From: Cyanobacteria bacterium UBA8803
GTDB lineage: Bacteria > Cyanobacteriota > Cyanobacteriia > Cyanobacteriales > Coleofasciculaceae
Length of the DNA: 5,176 bases
NCBI GenBank assembly: GCA_003505715.1
Contig: DNXU01000470.1
Span: 1 to 5,176, forward strand
Reading direction: 5' to 3'
Part shown: positions 1 to 5,176 of the stretch, one piece after another
How the letters are laid out: each line of letters starts with the position of its first letter
Position numbering within the stretch: the first letter of the stretch is position 1
Notes under the pieces: model-generated
Databases searched by the model: none
Seen by the model: the letters and a program-made list of their open reading frames with translations, nothing else
What the model was told of the DNA's origin: nothing
Made by a program: the position numbers and the translations under genes

Positions 1-128
1 GTCAAATTCTGTCCGTTAAAGGGTTGCAGGCTTAAGGAACCAGCAGGTGCAGCACCTTGGGTTTGGGCAAATAAGCCACTAGTGTTTCCTGATAAGTTTA
101 CTTGAGAGGCGTTGACGCTGATACTGCC
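1..128 (-). repeat. Direct repeat copy B in the C-terminal region, cut by the window edge
   Basis: This copy encodes [20 protein letters not shown] and then [15 protein letters not shown]. Compared with copy A it lacks one codon (Asp in QPFDNGQ). It reaches position 1 still matching, so the repeat probably continues beyond the window. The intervening half-unit at about 180-330 is a diverged relative ([20 protein letters not shown]). Confidence 0.85.
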
Positions 129-3100
129 ACTAGGGTCGGAGGTAGTAGCTGTGGCGGTGGCGGTGGCAGAAACTCTGGCTCCTTTCTCGATAGAAAGAGT
201 CTCTGTGGCTAGGTTAACCTCACCTGCGGCACCAGCACCACTGGTTTCAACCGATAGCTGGCCTTGACCACTAATAGTAACTGCCTCTGGTGCGGTTACT
301 ATTAAGCTGCCTCCTCGACCGCTACTGGTAGTAGATGCAGAAATTTGAGCGCCCTCAACGAGATTGACGGTCAAACTCTGTCCGTTATCAAAGGGTTGTA
401 GGGTTAAGGAACCAGCAGATGCAGCACCTTGGGTTTGGGCAAATAATCCGCTATTGCTACCTGAAAGGTTTATTTGAGAGGCATTCACATTAATATTACC
501 TCCCCCTGCTGAGCTGGTAGCAGCAGCCGTGGCAGTTGCCGAGATATTGCCACTATCAAACACAGTTAACTCTGGAGTATTAATTGTGATATTCCCAGCT
601 ACCCCAGCACCTTCAGTCCGAGCAAATAATCCACTAGCAAGTACTCCATTTTCAATGCCACGAGCTATATTCGGAGTTTCTAAAGAAACTTGGAGGTTGT
701 AATAACTTCCATAACCGAAGGAAAACAGACTCACAAAATAAGTACCAGGCTCACTAAACACATATCGGAGATAAGGATCGTCGAAATTCTCACTTCCTCC
801 TGCACCTAATAACGGAGAAGCATCACCGTTAAAGGCCAGATTCTCACGCTTTCCATTGCAATAGCAATCTAGATAGAGTGCTGTTGAGTTTGCGTAAGCT
901 CCTTCAGGTCTATCCACATCGAAAATCCCAATGGTTCCTGGCTCTGTGACTTCAAAAGAATAGTAGTCTTCTTCATAGTAATCGTCACCAAATTTTTCAT
1001 CTATACCCGCAATGGATACATAGGGAATTCGGGTAGAAAATTCAACGTTGGGATTCACATCATCAGGATGATTTAGGAAGAACTGATCGAGTTTTTGGGC
1101 TTGAGTAATTAAGTCATTCGGTTCTATTTCCTCTAAAGGAGAAGGATTAGCTACCTGAATATTCCTGGGTACAGAAATAAATGTGGGATCAATTCCATAA
1201 ATAAACACATTTTCGGTTGTATTGACCGTAATATCACCCGCTTTGCCACTACTTGAGGTGGTGGTGACTAATTGAGAACCCTCTGTTAAGGATAGCGATC
1301 GCGCCTCAATAGTAATGTCGCCGCCATCGCCTTGGGCTGTAGCATTCACCGCCGTGTTAATGTTACTGGCGTTAACCAGTTCAATATCCCCTCCCGCCTT
1401 AACTGTGACATTGCCCCCATTTCCCTGGCCTGCTGTGATACTGAAAATAGCGCTATTATCTTTAAGTTGGACAGCATCATCTACTTTGATGGTGACATTC
1501 CCTGCATCTCCCTGACCGAAGGTGGCAGTATCAATAAAAGAGACGTTGGAAAGAGAAACTGCCCCCGCCTCAATCTTAATATCGCCTCCCCTGCCAATGC
1601 CCCCCAGCTCTAAAGAAGTAAACAAGCGACTTTTATCCAGAGCAACTAAGCCATCACTCAGGATCGAGATCCCGCCAGCAGTGCCTACGCCAGTTATAGT
1701 GGTACTTAGGTCTGTATCGGTTAAGGAAACCGATGCCGCAGTAATCTGGATATTACCCCCATCACCATTACCAGATGCATTACTCTTGAACAAGCCACCT
1801 TGCAACTCAAAGGCGGCAGTAGAACTAGTCAGGGTAATGTGACCACCTGCTGCACCAAAGGTATTAATCTGTGAGATTCCACTATCAGGAGCGATCGTAA
1901 TTTTGCCATTTATAGCGGTGAGGTCAATTGCTCCCCCATTGCCATTTCCCAAAGAAGAGTAGGAGTTGATATTTCGTGTAGTAATGTTTCTATTAGCCCT
2001 TAGGGATATTGTTCCTCCATTACCCCCAAAAGAAGAGTTGGAATATATATTATCAGTGATGATGTCGCTACCTGCCCTGAGGATGATTGCTCCTGCATTA
2101 CCCCCATCATGAGAGCTGGAACGTATCTCGCCAGTGGTAAGGTTATTACCTGCGGTTGCAAATATCACTCCCCCATTACCAAAATGAGCGGAATTAGCAC
2201 CGAGGCTTTCGGTAGTGATGTTGCTACCTGCTATTAGGCTAATTGAACCTCCATTACTCTGACGAGAGTAGGAGTATATGCCACCCTCAGCGGTAATATT
2301 ATTACCTGCGGTTAAAGCGATCGCTCCTCCATTACCCAAATTACTGTGGGAGTCTATCTGACTGGTAAGGATATCCCCGCCTGCGGTGAGAGCGATCGCT
2401 CCCCCATCGCCTTCATAAGACTGGGAATATAGAGAGGTTATCGCGATATTGTTACCCGCCTTAAAGGTTATTGCTCCCCCATCGCCGTTTGAGTCGCTTC
2501 TTACCTCACCATTTATGGAGATGTTGTTACCTGCTGTAAGGCTTATCGGCCCTCCTCCAGTACCTCTATATCGAGCATCGGAGTATAGATGTGATGTAAT
2601 AATGTTCCCACTTGTTGCCGTTAAGGATATCCTTCCGCCATGACCTAGCTGAGAACCAGAGTCTAGTGCCTGTGCTGTAGTAATATGGCCACCTGCCGTT
2701 AGAGCGATCGCTCCACCATTGCCTTCAATAGAGTAAGAGAAAACACTGTCGCTGGTGGAAATATCCCCACCTGCTGTTAAAGATATTGCTCCACCATCGC
2801 CGTCAATCGAGTAAGAAAAGATAGCTTCGCTGATGGAAATATCACCATCTGCGTTAAGGGTAATTGCACCACCCACATTTGCAGGATTGGAAGTATTAAG
2901 TTTGCTAGCAGTGATACTACCGTTTGTGGCGTTGAGATTAATTGAGCCACTCTTTTGAATTACAGGAGTCCTAAACAGCAGTTGCGTCCCCATAGCTGTT
3001 CCCCAAGGTGCCGCATCACCAGCTTGGAATAATTTGCCTGAATCCCCGAAAAAGCTGTCAGTAACTGCCAATTTCCAACTACCTGTTGGGTTCTCACCCT

Positions 3101-4901
3101 CAAACACTGTTAAGCTGCTACTTGGTTTAAATGAACCGTTAAATGGAGCTGTACCATTAGCAATAGTCGTTGGCGCTTCATCATCAAGCAAGGTGTCCTG
3201 GAAATTATCACCACTACCCCCCACACGTCTGAACAACTCTGAAGTTGTTCCCCCTGGCGAGGTAAGAGAGACAACGAGATCGGAGTCATAGGTATGTGCT
3301 GCTGAAAACCGCACATCTAAATTACCGATAGGTTGTCCTAAATCCGGTACGGTAAAGGTGAAGGTAGCATTACCACGGGTTCCAGTTGCGGGAATAGGTC
3401 CACCTGCATCCACATCCACCGTTGCAATCAATTCACCCCGATCCAGCCCGAAGGTATTGATATTCCCCAGTGTCAAACTTGCTCCTGCAATCTCAATATC
3501 TCGCCCATTGGTGTTGATGGTATCTTTGACAATGTCAGACATTACAAAAGAACCCACCCCATCTCCATCGGCATCAGCAGTGAAGGCGATCGCCCCACTC
3601 CCAGGAGCAAAATCCAAAGCATCGTCAGCTAAGTCTTCAACCTTAATATCGTTTGTCGCCTGTAAGATAATATTCGTATCACCTACCAACCCCTCCAACT
3701 CCGACTCATAAATAGTTGTCGGTGCCATGTCATTAATTGCACTCAACGGGGCACTCAGAATTGCACCCACCGTGCCCGAATTATCTCCAGCAAATGTATC
3801 CGTACCATCTGTGCTACTATCACCAGCACCATTGGCAATTATGATATCCGTCGGGTCAAGCAACAATGTCCCGGATACTCCAACTGCTGCACCAGTATCA
3901 ACAGTGCCTCGAAATATCAGGTGTGCCTTCCCCGACACTTCCACCAACCCACCATTACCCCCCTCACTTCCCCCCCGGGCGCTGATATGCCCATAAAACC
4001 CCGTCACTTCATCTGCCCAGACAATAACATTGCCCCCATCACCCCAACTCAAGGTATCTGCATTAATCTTGACCTCTGAACCAATAAAAGTACGCAGCGC
4101 CTTCGGGACTTCACCCTCACCTTGAAAGCTGCCCCCAATCAATACCGTACCGCCCCCCGTCTCTGAGGAGACATTAATCACGGCATTTTCTAATAAACCC
4201 ACCCGTTTTCCCAAAACCTGCACTAACCCACCTCTAGCTGTCAGGACACCCGTGCTAGTCACACTGTTGCCCCATAAGGTGAGACTTTCTCCGGCATTTA
4301 CCTCTAAATTTCCGGCATTAACAATGTTTCCCTTCGGCTGCTGGGCACCCCACTGCAACCCTGGAGTAAGATTAATCCTCAATAGCGGTGGCTCTTGGGG
4401 GTTAGTCGCACTAAACTCACTACCATCGGCAAACTGGAAACTACTTGCCGTAGAAGCCACAAACGAGCCACGAATATCTAAGCGGGCATTCGGACCAAAG
4501 ATAATCCCATTGGGATTGAGCAAAAATAGATTAGCCGTCCCGTTAGCACGAAGTAATCCATCAATATTAGAAATCGAGTTACCCGTCACCCGCGTGAAAA
4601 TATTCTGAATCTGCAAGGCATTATTGAAAAAAGCCTCTCCAGATGTAGGTACAGAAAACTCACTGAAACTATGAAATAGATTAACGCCCCTAGCCGTACC
4701 TCCCTCAATAGTGCAAACTGTGCATCCCGGTATCACGCTCGAATTTACTGGCAGGGTATAATCCGGAACAATTTGCGCGGTAGCAGGGCTAATAGTTACC
4801 AGAGAGCTTAGGACAAGACTATATCCCACCACACTAGCGCATCCAAGCAGTTTCCTTGACACATCTTTCTTGTTCGCAATGCCAATTTTTTCGGGAAGCA
4901 T
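1..4901 (-). CDS. Filamentous haemagglutinin-type exoprotein (TpsA-like) with P-domain and PPC-like domain, 3' end missing
   Basis: One uninterrupted frame of 1633 codons runs from ATG at 4901 to the window edge, so the C-terminus is unseen. The ATG is the first possible start: an in-frame TGA lies about 35 codons upstream with no ATG, GTG or TTG between, and the signal peptide follows directly. No Shine-Dalgarno sequence precedes it, which is common in cyanobacteria. Order of parts: signal peptide 1-42, haemagglutinin secretion domain 43-165, beta-helix to about 352, P-domain about 505-645, short-repeat array 679-990, longer coils 1021-1222, PPC-like domain about 1256-1408, C-terminal repeats to 1633. 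The family is exported by Sec and then by a TpsB outer-membrane pore, and serves as an adhesin or surface fibre; the ligand here cannot be told. The mature part has only four cysteines, C60/C63 and C1346/C1348. Family identity is secure; function is inference. Confidence 0.95.
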   Translation of the reverse strand, partial: MLPEKIGIANKKDVSRKLLGCASVVGYSLVLSSLVTISPATAQIVPDYTLPVNSSVIPGCTVCTIEGGTARGVNLFHSFSEFSVPTSGEAFFNNALQIQNIFTRVTGNSISNIDGLLRANGTANLFLLNPNGIIFGPNARLDIRGSFVASTASSFQFADGSEFSATNPQEPPLLRINLTPGLQWGAQQPKGNIVNAGNLEVNAGESLTLWGNSVTSTGVLTARGGLVQVLGKRVGLLENAVINVSSETGGGTVLIGGSFQGEGEVPKALRTFIGSEVKINADTLSWGDGGNVIVWADEVTGFYGHISARGGSEGGNGGLVEVSGKAHLIFRGTVDTGAAVGVSGTLLLDPTDIIIANGAGDSSTDGTDTFAGDNSGTVGAILSAPLSAINDMAPTTIYESELEGLVGDTNIILQATNDIKVEDLADDALDFAPGSGAIAFTADADGDGVGSFVMSDIVKDTINTNGRDIEIAGASLTLGNINTFGLDRGELIATVDVDAGGPIPATGTRGNATFTFTVPDLGQPIGNLDVRFSAAHTYDSDLVVSLTSPGGTTSELFRRVGGSGDNFQDTLLDDEAPTTIANGTAPFNGSFKPSSSLTVFEGENPTGSWKLAVTDSFFGDSGKLFQAGDAAPWGTAMGTQLLFRTPVIQKSGSINLNATNGSITASKLNTSNPANVGGAITLNADGDISISEAIFSYSIDGDGGAISLTAGGDISTSDSVFSYSIEGNGGAIALTAGGHITTAQALDSGSQLGHGGRISLTATSGNIITSHLYSDARYRGTGGGPISLTAGNNISINGEVRSDSNGDGGAITFKAGNNIAITSLYSQSYEGDGGAIALTAGGDILTSQIDSHSNLGNGGAIALTAGNNITAEGGIYSYSRQSNGGSISLIAGSNITTESLGANSAHFGNGGVIFATAGNNLTTGEIRSSSHDGGNAGAIILRAGSDIITDNIYSNSSFGGNGGTISLRANRNITTRNINSYSSLGNGNGGAIDLTAINGKITIAPDSGISQINTFGAAGGHITLTSSTAAFELQGGLFKSNASGNGDGGNIQITAASVSLTDTDLSTTITGVGTAGGISILSDGLVALDKSRLFTSLELGGIGRGGDIKIEAGAVSLSNVSFIDTATFGQGDAGNVTIKVDDAVQLKDNSAIFSITAGQGNGGNVTVKAGGDIELVNASNINTAVNATAQGDGGDITIEARSLSLTEGSQLVTTTSSSGKAGDITVNTTENVFIYGIDPTFISVPRNIQVANPSPLEEIEPNDLITQAQKLDQFFLNHPDDVNPNVEFSTRIPYVSIAGIDEKFGDDYYEEDYYSFEVTEPGTIGIFDVDRPEGAYANSTALYLDCYCNGKRENLAFNGDASPLLGAGGSENFDDPYLRYVFSEPGTYFVSLFSFGYGSYYNLQVSLETPNIARGIENGVLASGLFARTEGAGVAGNITINTPELTVFDSGNISATATAAATSSAGGGNINVNASQINLSGSNSGLFAQTQGAASAGSLTLQPFDNGQSLTVNLVEGAQISASTTSSGRGGSLIVTAPEAVTISGQGQLSVETSGAGAAGEVNLATETLSIEKGARVSATATATATTSDPSGSISVNASQVNLSGNTSGLFAQTQGAAPAGSLSLQPFNGQNL
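370..500 (-). repeat. Direct repeat copy A in the C-terminal region
   Basis: This 131-base segment matches 1-128 with one 3-base gap and about 19 mismatches; only four of those fall in the first 73 aligned bases. It encodes [20 protein letters not shown] and the following [16 protein letters not shown]. The period to the next copy is 369-372 bases (about 123-124 residues). A weaker copy of its core lies at about 604-640 ([20 protein letters not shown]), spaced 183 bases away, so the underlying unit is roughly 61 residues. Confidence 0.85.
678..1136 (-). other. PPC-like (bacterial pre-peptidase C-terminal type) domain (residues about 1256-1408)
   Basis: It opens with [16 protein letters not shown] (E1260-P-N-D), the typical PPC entry motif, and continues with a [14 protein letters not shown] segment, a DYYSFEV strand and [12 protein letters not shown]. 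It closes with [20 protein letters not shown] and [12 protein letters not shown] domains are small beta-sandwiches found at the C-terminus of secreted metallo- and serine proteases, often removed after export, and they also occur in large cyanobacterial exoproteins. This copy is longer than a plain PPC of about 70-100 residues and contains a DCYC motif (C1346, C1348) in the central loop. It is inserted inside the helical stalk, since haemagglutinin-type repeats resume at about 1409. Confidence is good for the fold class, low for the role. Confidence 0.75.
1236..1841 (-). repeat. Seven longer beta-helix coils, 28-31 residues each (residues 1021-1222)
   Basis: The coils start at residues 1021, 1050, 1078, 1107, 1135, 1164 and 1195 with HITL, NIQI, ISIL, DIKI, NVTI, NVTV and DITI, and all end in a Gly-rich turn (DGG, AGG, RGG, DAG, NGG, DGG, KAG). 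This is the common haemagglutinin pattern [19 protein letters not shown] and differs from the short array before it in coil length and in lacking the Tyr/Ser patch. The final coil passes into [19 protein letters not shown] at 1223, the usual last strand before a non-helical insertion. I read it as structural filament; no binding motif is recognisable. Confidence 0.8.
1295..1302. repeat. HIP1 octamer GCGATCGC
   Basis: Perfect palindromic GCGATCGC. This copy is read in a different codon phase from the other four (it spans parts of Ala-Arg-Ser-Leu in the [13 protein letters not shown] coil), so it is not simply a by-product of a repeated Ala-Ile-Ala peptide. Confidence 0.9.
2317..2324. repeat. 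HIP1 octamer in repeat unit starting at residue 860
   Basis: Perfect GCGATCGC, read as the Ala-Ile-Ala that opens the unit [11 protein letters not shown]. It is at the same place in its unit as the copies at 2392 and 2704. Confidence 0.9.
2392..2399. repeat. HIP1 octamer in repeat unit starting at residue 835
   Basis: Perfect GCGATCGC, read as Ala-Ile-Ala at the start of [12 protein letters not shown]. It lies exactly 75 bases (one 25-residue unit) from the copy at 2317, consistent with duplication of adjacent units. Confidence 0.9.
2704..2711. repeat. HIP1 octamer in repeat unit starting at residue 731
   Basis: Perfect GCGATCGC, read as Ala-Ile-Ala at the start of [12 protein letters not shown]. 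It is the third copy in the same position of a short repeat unit. Confidence 0.9.
2967..3389 (-). other. P/Homo B domain embedded in the exoprotein (residues about 505-645)
   Basis: The sequence follows the P-domain pattern of subtilisin/kexin-type proteases: [20 protein letters not shown], then [17 protein letters not shown] from H536 (D539 and D541 match the usual HTYxGDL acidic pair), GGSGDNF at 561-567, a TLLDD segment, [11 protein letters not shown], and [12 protein letters not shown] ending at D615. The fold is a jelly-roll beta-sandwich, often calcium-binding, that stabilises or regulates proteases, or stands alone in bacterial exoproteins. The last strand is atypical: instead of a short SGxLxxWSL ending, G622 is followed by about 20 residues ([11 protein letters not shown]) before the repeats resume. 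No catalytic triad is seen in the flanks. Its role as a binding or calcium-dependent surface module is inference. Confidence 0.85.
3586..3593. repeat. HIP1 octamer outside the repeat array
   Basis: Perfect GCGATCGC, read as Ala437-Ile-Ala in [14 protein letters not shown], just before the DxDxDG loop. It is in the same codon phase as the array copies, but the surrounding protein is not part of that array. Confidence 0.9.
3837..4049 (-). other. Conserved haemagglutinin beta-helix block ending in GTLLLDPTD (residues 285-355)
   Basis: This stretch reads [20 protein letters not shown], then an ARGG-rich turn, [18 protein letters not shown] and [12 protein letters not shown], with W295 and D349-P350 as landmarks. 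The same block recurs in many filamentous haemagglutinins, where it ends the first beta-helical section before species-specific modules. Here it is followed by a low-complexity linker ([11 protein letters not shown]) and then by the region leading to the P-domain. Its presence confirms that the N-terminal third is an intact, conventional exoprotein rather than a chimera fused at the signal peptide. Confidence 0.85.
4407..4775 (-). other. Haemagglutination-activity / two-partner secretion domain (residues 43-165)
   Basis: The hallmarks of the filamentous haemagglutinin N-terminal domain appear in order: CTVC at 60-63, [14 protein letters not shown] at 72-85, [17 protein letters not shown] at 91-107, [20 protein letters not shown] up to 129, and the NPNGIIFGP motif at 129-137. 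In characterised family members this domain is recognised by the POTRA domains of the cognate TpsB pore and nucleates the right-handed beta-helix. No TpsB gene is in the window, so the partner is inferred. The assignment comes from recognising conserved motifs and is very likely right. Confidence 0.95.
4776..4901 (-). other. Signal peptide of the exoprotein (residues 1-42)
   Basis: A basic stretch (K5, K11, K12, R16, K17) is followed by a hydrophobic core at about 18-37 ([18 protein letters not shown]) and then PATA|QIVPD, an Ala-x-Ala site that predicts cleavage after residue 42. This is a Sec (SPase I) signal. C21 sits inside the core without a lipobox arrangement before the cleavage site, so a lipoprotein is unlikely. 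The mature protein would begin [12 protein letters not shown], as is usual for cyanobacterial members of this family. Confidence 0.9.
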
Positions 4902-4942
4902 AAAATTGAGAAGAGAGATTTTCAGTTCTGCTAAGTTACTAA

Positions 4943-4948
4943 AGTATA
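4943..4948 (-). promoter_or_regulatory. Possible -10 box (TATACT) of the exoprotein promoter
   Basis: On the minus strand TATACT, one mismatch from TATAAT, ends 41 bases before the start ATG, which would give a leader of roughly 35 bases. There is no recognisable -35 hexamer at 16-18 bases spacing (AACAAG is the 17-base candidate), so an activator-dependent or alternative-sigma promoter is possible, or the match is chance in AT-rich DNA. Confidence 0.35.
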
Positions 4949-5093
4949 TAAGTCCTAAGGATCGGCTTGTTGTATTTTGCGAGTCTTTTGACGAAAATTT
5001 ACGCGCTCAAATCAAAAACGCCCAGACAATCCTGAAAACTATTGCTTTGTTAAACCAACTCTTGTAGTTAGTTCGAGGTAACGGTTAATTAGA

Positions 5094-5105
5094 GCCAAGT
5101 TTGGC
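5094..5105. other. Short hairpin GCCAA-GT-TTGGC
   Basis: A perfect 5-base stem with a 2-base loop, nested inside the inverted repeat 5073-5118 (alternative pairing CGAGG 5074-5078 with CCTCG 5105-5109). No T-run follows on either strand, so it is a poor intrinsic terminator. A protein-binding site or chance palindrome are equally possible. Confidence 0.3.
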
Positions 5106-5154
5106 CTCGTCACCTCGACTCAACCTACGAATTGGTATCAATCTGGAACAGAAA

Positions 5155-5167
5155 TAGGACTTACGCA
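5155..5167. repeat. TAGGACTTACGCA, possible end of a dispersed cyanobacterial repeat
   Basis: I recall strings of this kind (and the reverse, TGCGTAAGTCCTA) as recurring in intergenic DNA of filamentous cyanobacteria, near the ends of small mobile or palindromic repeats. Only one end falls inside the window, so neither an inverted partner nor a target-site duplication can be seen. The call rests on recollection, not on a match I could run. Confidence 0.45.
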
Positions 5168-5176
5168 TTGTGCCCC

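Larger units (their letters stand above)
1932..2867 (-). repeat. Twelve tandem 25-28-residue glycine-rich beta-helix units (residues 679-990)
   Basis: The units start at residues 679, 705, 731, 757, 785, 810, 835, 860, 886, 912, 938 and 964. Consensus: A-I-x-L-T-A-G-[GN]-[DN]-I-T-T-x-x-I-x-S-x-S-x-x-G-[ND]-G-G. Alternating hydrophobic residues at positions 2 and 4 and near 10, with a GG turn at each end, fit one turn of a parallel beta-helix per unit. A Tyr/Ser-rich patch (FSYS, IYSYS, LYSQS, INSYS) recurs at the same place in most units. A partly related unit precedes (residues 652-678) and a 30-residue one follows (991-1020). At the DNA level the copies are clearly related but diverged, which suggests unit duplication followed by drift. 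Confidence 0.9.
4902..5176. other. Upstream intergenic region
   Basis: These 275 bases hold the putative -10 box, a small hairpin at 5094-5105, a longer imperfect inverted repeat (TCGAGGT at 5073-5079 against ACCTCGA at 5112-5118, about 32 bases apart) and the terminal TAGGACTTACGCA motif. No coding frame with credible protein character is seen on either strand. The neighbouring gene must lie beyond position 5176. Confidence 0.8.

Noticed and set aside
1932..2867. CRISPR-like regular repeats
   Set aside because: The repeats are in-frame protein units of 75-84 bases with gradual divergence throughout, not identical direct repeats separated by unique spacers.
3110..3316. Minus-strand 68-codon frame
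   Set aside because: It is out of frame with the P-domain, which occupies the same bases with clear family motifs.
1315..4608. Plus-strand open frames of 64-118 codons (at 1315, 1332, 1522, 2449, 3034, 3358, 3727 and 4252)
   Set aside because: All lie antisense to the continuous exoprotein frame. Their Pro/Ser/Leu/Val-rich composition is the mirror of Gly/Ala/Asn/Thr-rich coding, and none has a recognisable domain or start context.
1..4901. Frameshift or internal stop splitting the gene
   Set aside because: Reading the whole frame codon by codon gave no stop, and the repeat register holds throughout, so the gene appears intact within the window.
4902..4925. Shine-Dalgarno site for the exoprotein
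   Set aside because: The 15 bases before the ATG on the minus strand are pyrimidine- and A-rich (TCTCTTCTCAATTTT) with no GGAG-like core.
4870..5067. Plus-strand 65-codon frame across the gene start
   Set aside because: It overlaps the signal peptide region antisense, has no ribosome binding site, and its sequence resembles translated AT-rich intergenic DNA.
5073..5118. Intrinsic terminator of a neighbouring gene
   Set aside because: The stems are short or widely spaced and no T-run follows on either strand.

Overview
The window is almost entirely one very large minus-strand gene. It starts with an ATG at 4901 and stays open to position 1, giving 1633 codons plus two bases with no stop; the 3' end lies outside the window. 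The product is a cyanobacterial filamentous-haemagglutinin-type exoprotein, a TpsA-like substrate of two-partner secretion. A filamentous cyanobacterium (Oscillatoria/Microcoleus/Moorena/Nostoc type) is likely. The reasons are the QIVPD...CTVC...NPNGIIFG haemagglutinin N-terminus, which matches the form I know from these organisms, and five copies of the octamer GCGATCGC (HIP1), where chance would give about 0.08 in a window this size.

Reading in the protein direction (right to left), the layout is as follows. Residues 1-42 are a signal peptide. Residues 43 to about 165 are the haemagglutinin secretion domain, followed by beta-helix to about 352, closed by the family's [10 protein letters not shown] ... 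GTLLLDPTD block. A linker with a DxDxDG loop (443-448) follows. Residues about 505-645 are a P/Homo B domain of the kind usually attached to subtilisin/kexin proteases. Residues 679-990 are twelve near-identical 25-28-residue glycine-rich units, and 1021-1222 are seven longer, more diverged coils. Residues about 1256-1408 resemble a bacterial pre-peptidase C-terminal (PPC) domain. The tail, 1409-1633, is a roughly 61-residue higher-order repeat that runs off the left edge.

The inferred picture is a long surface or secreted beta-helical fibre that carries two compact beta-sandwich modules normally seen next to exported proteases, with no peptidase visible. Neither the TpsB transporter nor any other gene is in the window.

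The 275 bases upstream of the gene hold a plausible -10 box (TATACT), a small hairpin and, at the very edge, a TAGGACTTACGCA motif that may mark the end of a dispersed repeat or mobile element. I see no second gene, RNA gene or CRISPR array.
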